Positions 5,375 through 11,298 of a stretch of 43,620 bases of DNA are shown here, piece by piece. This DNA is from Salinibacterium sp. (lineage in GTDB: Bacteria > Actinomycetota > Actinomycetes > Actinomycetales > Microbacteriaceae). Within the stretch, counting starts at the first letter, position 1. Each line of letters opens with the position of its first letter. The stretch spans positions 1 through 43,620 of the forward strand of contig SCSV01000188.1 of assembly GCA_004297555.1 (NCBI GenBank), in the 5' to 3' direction. The notes under the pieces were generated by a model. It had not been told where the DNA came from and did no database searches. It saw only the letters and a program-made list of their open reading frames with translations. The position numbers and the translations under genes were made by a program.

Positions 5375-5502
5375 CCGCGCTCGTACTCACGCTCGCCGAC
5401 GTCAACGACGCGCTCGGCTGGCTGCAGCAGCACTGGTGGGCGCCGGTGCTCGGGCTCGCCGTCGTGGTCGGCATCTGGTTCGCGGGGAGGGATTCGAGAT
5501 GA
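5371..5502 (+). CDS. small membrane protein, 43 residues
   Basis: Starts MTALVLTLADVNDALGWLQQ and ends WFAGRDSR. One transmembrane helix (about 23-39: WWAPVLGLAVVVGIWF) follows an amphipathic N-terminal segment. ATGA overlaps on both sides make the frame credible despite its size. Unknown role at the inner membrane. Confidence 0.6.
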   Translation: MTALVLTLADVNDALGWLQQHWWAPVLGLAVVVGIWFAGRDSR

Positions 5503-5774
5503 GCATGTTTTACGTTGGGCAGAAGGTCGTGTGTGTGGATGCCGAAGGGGCGCCGATGTTGCGCTTGCGCGAAATCTACACTGTCAGCGGGGTCGACAAT
5601 TACCCCGACTATTGGAGAGGCAAATGGATCGAATTCGGGATTTGGCTTGTCGAAGCGCAGCCAGTTTCAGAGTTCAGGTCATTTGCATACAAGCGCTTCC
5701 GCCCACTCGTCGAGCGCAAGACCGACATCTCGATGTTCACCGCAATACTCGACAAGGCGAAGGTGCCGGCATGA
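5499..5774 (+). CDS. conserved phage protein, SH3-like fold possible
   Basis: 91 residues, MSMFYVGQKVVCVDAEGAPM.... The pattern YVGQKVVCVD...LREIYTVSGV...FRPLVERKTDISMFTAIL is a family frequent in Rhizobiales phages: a beta-rich N-terminal half like a KOW or SH3 barrel and the tail FRPLVERKTDIS. Starts in an ATGA overlap. Function not known. Confidence 0.7.
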   Translation: MSMFYVGQKVVCVDAEGAPMLRLREIYTVSGVDNYPDYWRGKWIEFGIWLVEAQPVSEFRSFAYKRFRPLVERKTDISMFTAILDKAKVPA

Positions 5775-5965
5775 GCGATCTATGGCAGCCCATCGACCAC
5801 CGCCCGCCGCTGCCGCGCATCGAGACCAGCCCGAGCTACACGCCGGCTCCGCAGCTTCTTCCGGAGCACATCGAGCAGCAGTTCAAGATCGCCGAGGACA
5901 TCCGTCGCAAGCGCGAGGGCGACCGGCTGTGGGGACACATCGTCGACGTGGTGAAGGGAACATGA
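5771..5965 (+). CDS. hypothetical small protein
   Basis: 64 residues, Pro-rich at the N-terminus (HRPPLPRIETSPSYTPAPQL), then a charged helix (EQQFKIAEDIRRKREGDRLW). Accepted because of ATGA coupling on both sides. No family recognised. Confidence 0.5.
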   Translation: MSDLWQPIDHRPPLPRIETSPSYTPAPQLLPEHIEQQFKIAEDIRRKREGDRLWGHIVDVVKGT

Positions 5966-6153
5966 GCGTCGGCACGCTCCCGATCCCGTGGTGGATGTCC
6001 GACCCGGATTACTACCCGCGCAACGACCCGAGGCGGGCCGCGCACCTCGCCAGGATCGCCACACAGCGACGGCTAAACGTGCGCATCGACGCAGCAGCCG
6101 GCGATCAGTCCTACGCGGTGCTCGTGCGCAGAGCTGACATGGAGGGGGAATGA
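5962..6153 (+). CDS. hypothetical small protein
   Basis: 63 residues, starting MSVGTLPIPWWMSDPDYYPR, with a basic helix (DPRRAAHLARIATQRRLNVR). ATGA overlaps at both ends; AAGGGA precedes the start. No family recognised. Confidence 0.5.
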   Translation: MSVGTLPIPWWMSDPDYYPRNDPRRAAHLARIATQRRLNVRIDAAAGDQSYAVLVRRADMEGE

Positions 6154-6335
6154 GACCGATCGTTCCGAGAGGCTGGCAGGAGACGTCAGCTGTGAACCGC
6201 GCGAAGGCCAAGCCGTCGAGCTCGAAGAAGCCGCTGGGCAGCGACCGGCCGATGCTCCACGCGGTGCACGCTTCGAAAGCGCGGCGGTCCAAGCGGCCGA
6301 TCACGCTGCCGGCTATGCCATGGAGTGAGCGATGA
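6150..6335 (+). CDS. hypothetical small basic protein
   Basis: 61 residues, strongly basic (KAKPSSSKKPLGSDR, KARRSKRPITLP). GAGGGGGA lies just before the ATG, which overlaps the previous stop. Possible nucleic-acid binder by charge only; it could also be a chance frame between coupled genes. Confidence 0.4.
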   Translation: MRPIVPRGWQETSAVNRAKAKPSSSKKPLGSDRPMLHAVHASKARRSKRPITLPAMPWSER

Positions 6336-6526
6336 GCAACCACCGATGGTCCGAGCCAAACCGGATCGATGCGAACAATACGCTGCGGACCTGCCAGAAC
6401 TGCGGTGTCATCCGCCGCACACGCCACGAGCCGGACAACGACCCGCCGCACTGGACCGAATACGAGAACGCCATGGGCAAGCGCATTGGCCAGATCGGAA
6501 AGGCGCCTCCATGCACGAGCCGATGA
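6332..6526 (+). CDS. small zinc-ribbon-like protein
   Basis: 64 residues. A single CxxC knuckle (TCQNCGVIRRTRHE) sits near the middle with one more Cys at the C-terminus. DNDPPHWTEYENA is typical of small phage proteins of unknown role. ATGA overlap upstream; overlaps the next gene by 16 bases. Confidence 0.5.
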   Translation: MSNHRWSEPNRIDANNTLRTCQNCGVIRRTRHEPDNDPPHWTEYENAMGKRIGQIGKAPPCTSR

Positions 6527-7056
6527 TCGGAACGCAGGTTACCTGTTACAGCGAACTGATCGGCGCGATCCGCGACCAGGTCGGCCGGCTCGAGGTCCGC
6601 TACGAGGATTTCGACACGCTCGCAGGCTTTGCATCCGGGCTCACCGGCAAGGCGTTCGGGCTGGCGCAAGTCAAGCGGCTCGGCCCGGAGAAGCTGTTTG
6701 ACGCGCTCCGGGCGGCAGGGCTACGGTTGCGGGTCGAGGAGGACCCGGAGCAGGTCGAGAAGATGCGCCGCCGGATCGCCGAGAATTTCATCCCGAGGCA
6801 GGCAAATCAGGCGCGCATGGGGAATTGTTCCAGCCCTGCTGGGACGCATATGTACAGCCGTGTTTTCAAGCACTTCGCGAAGAAGGGCGGCAAAGCGCGC
6901 ATCGCCAGCATGAGCCCTACCGAGCTGCGAGAACACCAACGCGCCGCCAGTAATGCTCGGTGGATAGCGTTTCGAAAACAGAAACAGGCCAGAGAACGGG
7001 CGGCAAAAGCCAGAAAGCGGCGTCTCCTTATGAGCGAGGGAGTGGCTGCCCCATGA
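6511..7056 (+). CDS. conserved phage protein with basic C-terminus
   Basis: 181 residues. The N-terminal half (YSELIGAIRDQVGRLEVRYE, FASGLTGKAFGLAQVKRLGP, EKLFDALRAAGLRLRVEE) looks like a degraded HTH of a type common in Rhizobiales phages. The C-terminal half is rich in Lys and Arg (SRVFKHFAKKGGKARIASMS, ASNARWIAFRKQKQARERAA), resembling the basic tail of NUMOD-bearing proteins. ATGCAC at 6511 is the most plausible start. Probably DNA-binding; target unknown. Confidence 0.6.
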   Translation: MHEPMIGTQVTCYSELIGAIRDQVGRLEVRYEDFDTLAGFASGLTGKAFGLAQVKRLGPEKLFDALRAAGLRLRVEEDPEQVEKMRRRIAENFIPRQANQARMGNCSSPAGTHMYSRVFKHFAKKGGKARIASMSPTELREHQRAASNARWIAFRKQKQARERAAKARKRRLLMSEGVAAP

Positions 7057-7406
7057 AGGAATACCACAGAATCTGGCTCAGAGCTCACCCTGAGCGATCC
7101 CGTGATTGGTTGAAAAAGATGATCGCCGACGGGTTCGATATCCATCATGTGGACGGCAACCATGCCAACAATCATCCGGCCAACCTCATTTTAATGGACG
7201 GTATCGACCATATGCGGCTGCACGGGCTATTCAAAATGGCCCGGCCCGATAGGCGCGAGGCGGTGGCGAAGGCATCGCGAGAGCGCTGGGCCAAGACTCC
7301 TCAGAAGGATCGCGTCGCTCATGCCAAGAGGATCGCAAATATTCGCTGGAAGAGGATCCGGGCAGACCGGAAGCGGGCAGAGCAGCAGATGGAGGCGGGG
7401 ATATGA
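7053..7406 (+). CDS. HNH homing-type endonuclease
   Basis: 117 residues. HHVDGNHANNHPANLILM (31-48) with His31-His32, Asp34, Asn36, Asn40 and Asn44, followed by DHMRLHG (52-58), is the HNH_3 pattern of free-standing homing nucleases. A basic C-terminal repeat (RERWAKTPQKDRVAHAKRI) resembles NUMOD DNA-binding tails. ATGA overlaps on both sides show it is fully built into the operon. AT-richer than its neighbours, consistent with later acquisition. Confidence 0.8.
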   Translation: MKEYHRIWLRAHPERSRDWLKKMIADGFDIHHVDGNHANNHPANLILMDGIDHMRLHGLFKMARPDRREAVAKASRERWAKTPQKDRVAHAKRIANIRWKRIRADRKRAEQQMEAGI

Positions 7407-7609
7407 GCGGCTGGCAGGATCTCGACGATGATGAGAGGTATGCGGAGATGTATCTGCGTAGGGTCATCAATCTCCCGGCGGCGGTGAGTGAGCGCACCAA
7501 AGCCGAGCTCGATATGGGCGCCTTTGGCATCGGCGCGGTGTTCGTGAGCAATGACGGCACGGTCAGTCATGTTCCGATCGGCGAGATGCGCGAGGAGGTG
7601 CCGAAATGA
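7403..7609 (+). CDS. hypothetical small protein
   Basis: 68 residues, MSGWQDLDDDERYAEMYLRR..., acidic N-terminus and a beta-like C-terminus (FGIGAVFVSNDGTVSHVPI). Coupled by ATGA to both neighbours. No family recognised. Confidence 0.55.
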   Translation: MSGWQDLDDDERYAEMYLRRVINLPAAVSERTKAELDMGAFGIGAVFVSNDGTVSHVPIGEMREEVPK

Positions 7610-7860
7610 GCGAAATGATCGAGCATGTCGCGCAGGCGCTGGAGGCTCGCTGTGCCGCAGATTTGGCCGTGGAGGCGGAATCGATCGATTGGAGGGAGAT
7701 GGCGCGCGCCGCGATCGAGGCCATGCGCGAGCCGACCGATGCGATGCTGCTGCAAATCAGGGGCGTGTTACTCACCTGGGACAGCCGCGATAGGCCGCAA
7801 ATCGAGGAGTCGGATGCGCGGGAAGCGTGGCAGGACGCGATCGACGAGGCGCTGAAATGA
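7606..7860 (+). CDS. conserved phage hypothetical protein
   Basis: 84 residues with the widespread phage pattern MIEHVAQALEARC...WREMARAAIEAMREPTDAMLL...AWQDAIDEAL: two amphipathic helices around a short loop. Such proteins occur in many Proteobacteria prophages in early operons and have no assigned function. ATGA coupling on both sides. Confidence 0.7.
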   Translation: MSEMIEHVAQALEARCAADLAVEAESIDWREMARAAIEAMREPTDAMLLQIRGVLLTWDSRDRPQIEESDAREAWQDAIDEALK

Positions 7861-8255
7861 GCCTGCGACCTCAAACCCGCCTGGAATGGCTGCAACTCGC
7901 CTGGATGGGCTTCTGCTGCGCACTGCTATTGGCGTGCGCTGCTCTTGCGATCGTGGCCTGGCCCTACGGGCAACGCCATTATGAGCCACACCGCTACGTG
8001 TTCACCATGCCGCTGACCCAGCTCGCGTGCCTGCGCTATGCGCCAGAGGATGGAGAGACGATCCCAGATTGGGACTTCCAGCAGCCGGTCGTGATCGACG
8101 TGGAAGCCTCGCGCGCGGTCTACGTGTACGGCGGTAGGTATATCGCCTGCCCGTTCTCAGTGATCTTCCAGCTCCATGGGCTGTCCCAGCCTGATCCGGA
8201 GCGATGGGATAAGACTTTGGAGCATTTGGACAAAATCATGGACCCTTCGAAATGA
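7857..8255 (+). CDS. membrane protein, hypothetical
   Basis: 132 residues. One strong N-terminal transmembrane helix (about 14-37: LAWMGFCCALLLACAALAIVAW) followed by a soluble domain of about 95 residues with beta-like stretches (QQPVVIDVEASRAVYVYGG). It is inserted in the inner membrane, probably with the C-terminal domain in the periplasm. Could be an anti-superinfection or host-modifying protein; no family recognised. Confidence 0.6.
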   Translation: MSLRPQTRLEWLQLAWMGFCCALLLACAALAIVAWPYGQRHYEPHRYVFTMPLTQLACLRYAPEDGETIPDWDFQQPVVIDVEASRAVYVYGGRYIACPFSVIFQLHGLSQPDPERWDKTLEHLDKIMDPSK

Positions 8256-8521
8256 CTACCCGCCGCAGCTTCATCACCGGGCTCGTCTCGTTCGCCGCAG
8301 CGCCCGCCATCGTGCGGGTCGGCAGCATCATGCCGGTGAAGGTCATGGAGCCGGCATGGCTGAGCTTCAAAGAGGTCGTTGATCTGTACGTAGATCCGCC
8401 TGGGTTTGCGCCTGACGAACGCTTGAGGCGCTTGTGCGCCCATTATTATCCGTTCAGGACCGTGTGGGACAGCGTCGCTGGCGAGATGCTGCACGAGCAG
8501 GTGGACCCGTGGCTGACGTGA
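8252..8521 (+). CDS. putative Tat-exported small protein
   Basis: 89 residues. The N-terminus TTRRSFITGLVSFAAAPAIV has a twin-arginine motif (RRSFIT) followed by a hydrophobic stretch, so Tat export is likely. The mature part contains DERLRRLCAHYYPFRTVWDS. Similar Tat-bearing small proteins occur in Bradyrhizobium-type prophages; role unknown. ATGA overlap with the gene before it and GTGA with the next. Confidence 0.6.
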   Translation: MTTRRSFITGLVSFAAAPAIVRVGSIMPVKVMEPAWLSFKEVVDLYVDPPGFAPDERLRRLCAHYYPFRTVWDSVAGEMLHEQVDPWLT

Positions 8522-8724
8522 TTCTGTTCCCGCCGCCCGAAGAGAGCACCGAAGACATCCTGGTCGACGCGCATATCGCGCTGATGGATGCGATCCAGCA
8601 TCACCAGGACGAGAACATGCAGGTGACGGTCGTGCTCGACCTGGAAGAGGCGCTGCAGCTCGTCGAGCTCATAGAACAGTCGGTCGATCCGGACCGCTTC
8701 GACAGCGACCTGCCGGAGGGCTAG
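8518..8724 (+). CDS. hypothetical protein, last gene of the rightward operon
   Basis: 68 residues from GTG 8518, which overlaps the preceding TGA (GTGA); GTG 8509 is an alternative. Acidic and helical (ESTEDILVDAHIALMDAIQH, VLDLEEALQLVELIEQSVDP). It ends at 8724 in CTAG, which also contains the stop of the convergent gene at 8721. Confidence 0.55.
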   Translation: MILFPPPEESTEDILVDAHIALMDAIQHHQDENMQVTVVLDLEEALQLVELIEQSVDPDRFDSDLPEG

Positions 8725-8921
8725 CGAGGCTCGTTGAGCACCTTGCGCCACTGCTTCGCCAATAGCCCATCCCGAGCCTTCGCCGGCACGATCCGGGCCC
8801 GCCGGCACCAATAGCGCACCAGCTGCCGCTGCACCCCGGCCAACCGCGCCGCCTCAGGCACTGTGACCAGCCCGCGCTGTATCATGGTAAGCACAGCGCG
8901 CTTCGTTTCGAGATCAATCAT
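8721..8921 (-). CDS. small HTH regulator between early and late regions
   Basis: 66 residues, starting MIDLETKRAVLTMIQRGLVT, then VPEAARLAGVQRQLVRYWCRR. VPEAARLAGVQRQLVRYW is a clear helix-turn-helix of a family common next to terminase genes in Rhizobiales prophages. It is the only minus-strand gene between 1 kb and 33 kb apart from the repressor. It is convergent with the early operon and divergent from the packaging operon, so it is well placed to control the early-to-late switch. A longer start at 8957 is possible; ATG 8921 fits the family N-terminus. Confidence 0.7.
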   Translation of the reverse strand: MIDLETKRAVLTMIQRGLVTVPEAARLAGVQRQLVRYWCRRARIVPAKARDGLLAKQWRKVLNEPR

Positions 8922-9156
8922 TATCCATTTGAATAATCGCATTTTCGACCGACGCAACGCCCCAGCGCGCGCTCGTCACCACCAGCCAAATGCGAAAAAC
9001 CCTATAGAAATAGGCATATCCCAACGGTGCGTTGCGATCAGCACCCACATCCGGCACCACTCTCCGCGCGTCCCGCATCGCGCCCGCGTTCCTTCTGTAG
9101 CGAGCCTGCGAGCGGAAGCACAGGACGAAGGCCAAAGGCCGAGGACGACCCTCCAC
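8922..9156. promoter_or_regulatory. early/late divergent control region
   Basis: No gene seen. It contains the late motif GTGCGTTGCG (9027-9036) within a GGTGC...GCACC dyad, and a related CGTTGCG on the minus strand near 8950-8960 ahead of the HTH gene. A structured leader before the small terminase has AGGACGA twice (9122-9128, 9142-9148) flanking a GGCC-AAA-GGCC hairpin (9130-9140). A packaging (cos or pac) site could lie here, but nothing in the sequence proves it. Confidence 0.45.
9027..9036 (+). promoter_or_regulatory. late motif GTGCGTTGCG, copy 1
   Basis: First of five intergenic, plus-strand copies. It lies where a new rightward transcript must begin, between the minus-strand HTH gene and the packaging operon, 121 bases before the small terminase ATG. 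Confidence 0.5.
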
Positions 9157-9663
9157 ATGTCTGGTCTCGCGAACACTCCCATCAATCCCACCGCGATCCA
9201 GCCGCAAACACAGCAAAAACCGGTCAAATCTCGCCTGCCAACCAAGCGCATCCGCCAACTCGTTGGATTGCTGGTATCAGGGGAGTGCAAAACCCAGACC
9301 GCAGCCTGCGAGCGCTTGAAACTCGATCGTTCCTACGCATGCAAGCAACTCCGGCAACCCCACGTTCTCGCCTACATAGAGCAGCAGACACGTGTCGCGC
9401 TCACGCAATCGCAGGCCCCAGCAGCGGCGACGATGCTCCGATTGCTCGACCAAGCGCAGTCCGAGCACGTGCAGAAGGACGTCGCAATCCATCTGCTGTC
9501 GATCGCGGGGCACAAGCCAGCTGCCAACACGCAAGTGTCTGTATCTGTTGATGTTCGCGCCGGCTACGTGCTCGACCTGCGAGAGCCTGGCGAGCGGGGA
9601 TCTGGCGCACAACTGACACACGCACAGACGGTCATCGTGGATAATGGTGAGAAATCAACATGA
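9157..9663 (+). CDS. terS: terminase small subunit (putative)
   Basis: 168 residues from ATG 9157. Residues about 25-65 (LPTKRIRQLVGLLVSGECKT, AACERLKLDRSYACKQLRQP) form an HTH with the ACERLKLDRSYACKQL recognition pattern, then a helical oligomerisation region (AATMLRLLDQAQSEHVQKDV) and a C-terminal tail. This matches small terminases, which bind the packaging site and hand DNA to the large subunit. It opens the late region but is separated from terL by five small genes. The assignment rests on architecture and order. Confidence 0.65.
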   Translation: MSGLANTPINPTAIQPQTQQKPVKSRLPTKRIRQLVGLLVSGECKTQTAACERLKLDRSYACKQLRQPHVLAYIEQQTRVALTQSQAPAAATMLRLLDQAQSEHVQKDVAIHLLSIAGHKPAANTQVSVSVDVRAGYVLDLREPGERGSGAQLTHAQTVIVDNGEKST

Positions 9664-9892
9664 TGGCACGGTGTGACGCTCCCCTGATGAGGGAGACAGC
9701 GTTGATGTGGCAAGAGCGCGTAATCGACGGGTGGGGGTGGGGGTCGCGCATTCACGCGGGCGTCCCGGGCGGGGGCGGGGGCAAAGTTTCGAGCTCGGCG
9801 AGAACGCTGGGATCACGCCCTCTCGATAGACCTTCAGGGGTGTGACGGTATTTTTTGTTTTTCTGAAACCTCAACGAGGAAAGGTTGGGACC
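9664..9892. other. intergenic G-run region
   Basis: I see no credible gene. Six runs of three to five G fall in two sets (9729-9743 and 9767-9781), with a further GGG at 9758-9760, and could fold into G-quadruplexes on the plus strand. A T-rich stretch (TATTTTTTGTTTTTCTG, 9849-9865) follows, then AGGAAAGG as ribosome site of the next gene. Confidence 0.5.
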
Positions 9893-10249
9893 ATGAGCGA
9901 ACCTTGGACATGCAGTTGCGGCGAGCGTCTTTTTCGGCTGACTCGTGAAGGTGCCGTGTGCAGCAAATGTCGGCTTACTGCGGACTGGGCGCCGAAATCG
10001 ATGCCGCGATATCGGTCGCACAAGTCAGTGCGAGCGCTGGAGCTGAAGGACACGCCGATTCGCGACATGACGACGGGCGAGTGGGTGCTGCAATTTGAGG
10101 AAGGCTTTGCGTCGTCTGCTGCACCTGACGAGATGTTCAGCCGTTACAAGCCGGTGGCCGGCGACTTCTACGTGGTCTATGCGGACGGCTATCAGTCGTT
10201 CTCGCCGCGCAAGGCGTTCCTTGAGGGCTACACGCGGGAGGATTTGTAA
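9893..10249 (+). CDS. zinc-ribbon phage protein
   Basis: 118 residues. An N-terminal four-Cys ribbon (C-x-C-G at 7-9, C-x2-C near 23-26: TCSCGERLFRLTREGAVCSK) is followed by a variable middle and a conserved-looking tail (GDFYVVYADGYQSFSPRKAF) that I know from other phage hypotheticals. AGGAAAGG precedes the ATG. Function unknown; located in the packaging operon. Confidence 0.65.
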   Translation: MSEPWTCSCGERLFRLTREGAVCSKCRLTADWAPKSMPRYRSHKSVRALELKDTPIRDMTTGEWVLQFEEGFASSAAPDEMFSRYKPVAGDFYVVYADGYQSFSPRKAFLEGYTREDL

Positions 10250-10476
10250 TGACCGAGGACGTCGGGTTTGAAGACGTGACCGCTGAGATCGCGCGGCTTC
10301 CGGCTGGTCGGCTGGCGGACACGGCGGTCGTCTACCACGGGGACGACGGCACGATCTGTGTTCTGGTGTCGTGTGGCTGCTGCAGCGAGCCGGTGGCGAT
10401 CTTGAGCATGATGCCGGGCCCGATGCGGGAGCTTGCGGCTGATATCATCGAGCACTGCAACGAGAGGGCGTCGTGA
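10249..10476 (+). CDS. hypothetical protein
   Basis: 75 residues, MTEDVGFEDVTAEIARLPAG..., with a Cys-rich CGCCSEP motif in a beta-rich middle. Stop and start share bases with the neighbours (TAATG, GTGATG). No family recognised. Confidence 0.55.
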   Translation: MTEDVGFEDVTAEIARLPAGRLADTAVVYHGDDGTICVLVSCGCCSEPVAILSMMPGPMRELAADIIEHCNERAS

Positions 10477-10685
10477 TGCTGAAGGTCTTCACCTGCAACG
10501 ATCACGAAGGATTTTGGCCGGTCGGCGTGGCGTCGGTGATCGTTGCGGCTGACGAAACGGAGGCGCGCGACCTGCTGAAGGTGGAGTTGCGCAGCCACGG
10601 GCTGAAAAGCGAGCAGCCGTTCACGCTCAGGGAAATTCGGACGGATCGTCCGCGGGCATTTGTGCTGATGGATGGGAACTACTGA
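10473..10685 (+). CDS. hypothetical protein
   Basis: 70 residues. VFTCNDHEGFWPVGVASVIV followed by ADETEARDLLKVELRSHGLK is a pattern seen in small phage proteins that pair a strand with an amphipathic helix. The start is GTG 10473 or ATG 10476. Next gene begins in the TGATG overlap. Confidence 0.6.
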   Translation: MMLKVFTCNDHEGFWPVGVASVIVAADETEARDLLKVELRSHGLKSEQPFTLREIRTDRPRAFVLMDGNY

Positions 10686-11047
10686 TGCTGACGGCTTTTG
10701 AGCGGATCCCGGATTTTTTCGTCGAGCGCTACGACGATGAGATGCAGGCGTGGGGGCGGAATTTCGGCAAGGTCGGGCCGGTCAAGTCGATCGTGCTGAA
10801 GGAGGGGCCGTTTGCGGATTTGTCGCCGAACCCGGAACAGGGGGCGGTGCTGATCCAGGTCAAGCTGATCGCGAAGATGGAGCGGCTGCGGGACCGGGTG
10901 ACGGTGTCGCCGGCGAGCGAGCGCGACGAGGAGCTGATCCGCAAGCACTGCGAGAAGATGCAGCGACTGAACATCCACCCGCGGAAGTTCTGGAAAGAGC
11001 CGGAGCGGCCGTGGCTGCCGTTCATGCCGACGGTGGGGCAGGCATGA
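10685..11047 (+). CDS. hypothetical protein
   Basis: 120 residues, MLTAFERIPDFFVERYDDEM.... The middle is charged and helical (IAKMERLRDRVTVSPASERD, EELIRKHCEKMQRLN) and the C-terminus is Pro/Trp-rich (FWKEPERPWLPFMPTV). Coupled to both neighbours by short overlaps. No family recognised. Confidence 0.6.
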   Translation: MLTAFERIPDFFVERYDDEMQAWGRNFGKVGPVKSIVLKEGPFADLSPNPEQGAVLIQVKLIAKMERLRDRVTVSPASERDEELIRKHCEKMQRLNIHPRKFWKEPERPWLPFMPTVGQA

Positions 11048-11298
11048 TGAGCGAAAACGTCGTCGCGCTGCCAGGCTATTCGGTGCCGACGACTGAGGCA
11101 ATCCCGGAAGTCGTCGCGATCCTGGAGGAGTATCTGGCTAAGGCGCGCGAGGGCAAGGTTGTCGGCGTGGCGGTGGTCACGGCCGAGCGCGATCCTGCCG
11201 CGTTCGACTCGGCCTACCATGCGTCGGATCACAAGCACACGCTGGCGGCCGGCATCATGGCGTTGCACTGGAAGATCGCCTCGCGGATGGCCGAATGA
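11044..11298 (+). CDS. conserved phage hypothetical protein
   Basis: 84 residues. EVVAILEEYLAKAREGKVVG, then VAVVTAERDPAAFDSAYHAS and HTLAAGIMALHWKIASRM, fit a small family found beside terminase genes in proteobacterial phages. The last codons overlap the terL start (AATGATC). Function unknown. Confidence 0.65.
   Translation: MMSENVVALPGYSVPTTEAIPEVVAILEEYLAKAREGKVVGVAVVTAERDPAAFDSAYHASDHKHTLAAGIMALHWKIASRMAE

Noticed and set aside
9661..9720. Hammerhead ribozyme core suggested by CTGATGAG and GAGACAG
   Set aside because: There is no stem II between the two conserved boxes and no matching stems I and III.
9660..9845. 61-codon frame after the small terminase
   Set aside because: It runs through the G-runs (GWGWGS, GGGGGK), has no ribosome site or family pattern, and the region reads better as non-coding.
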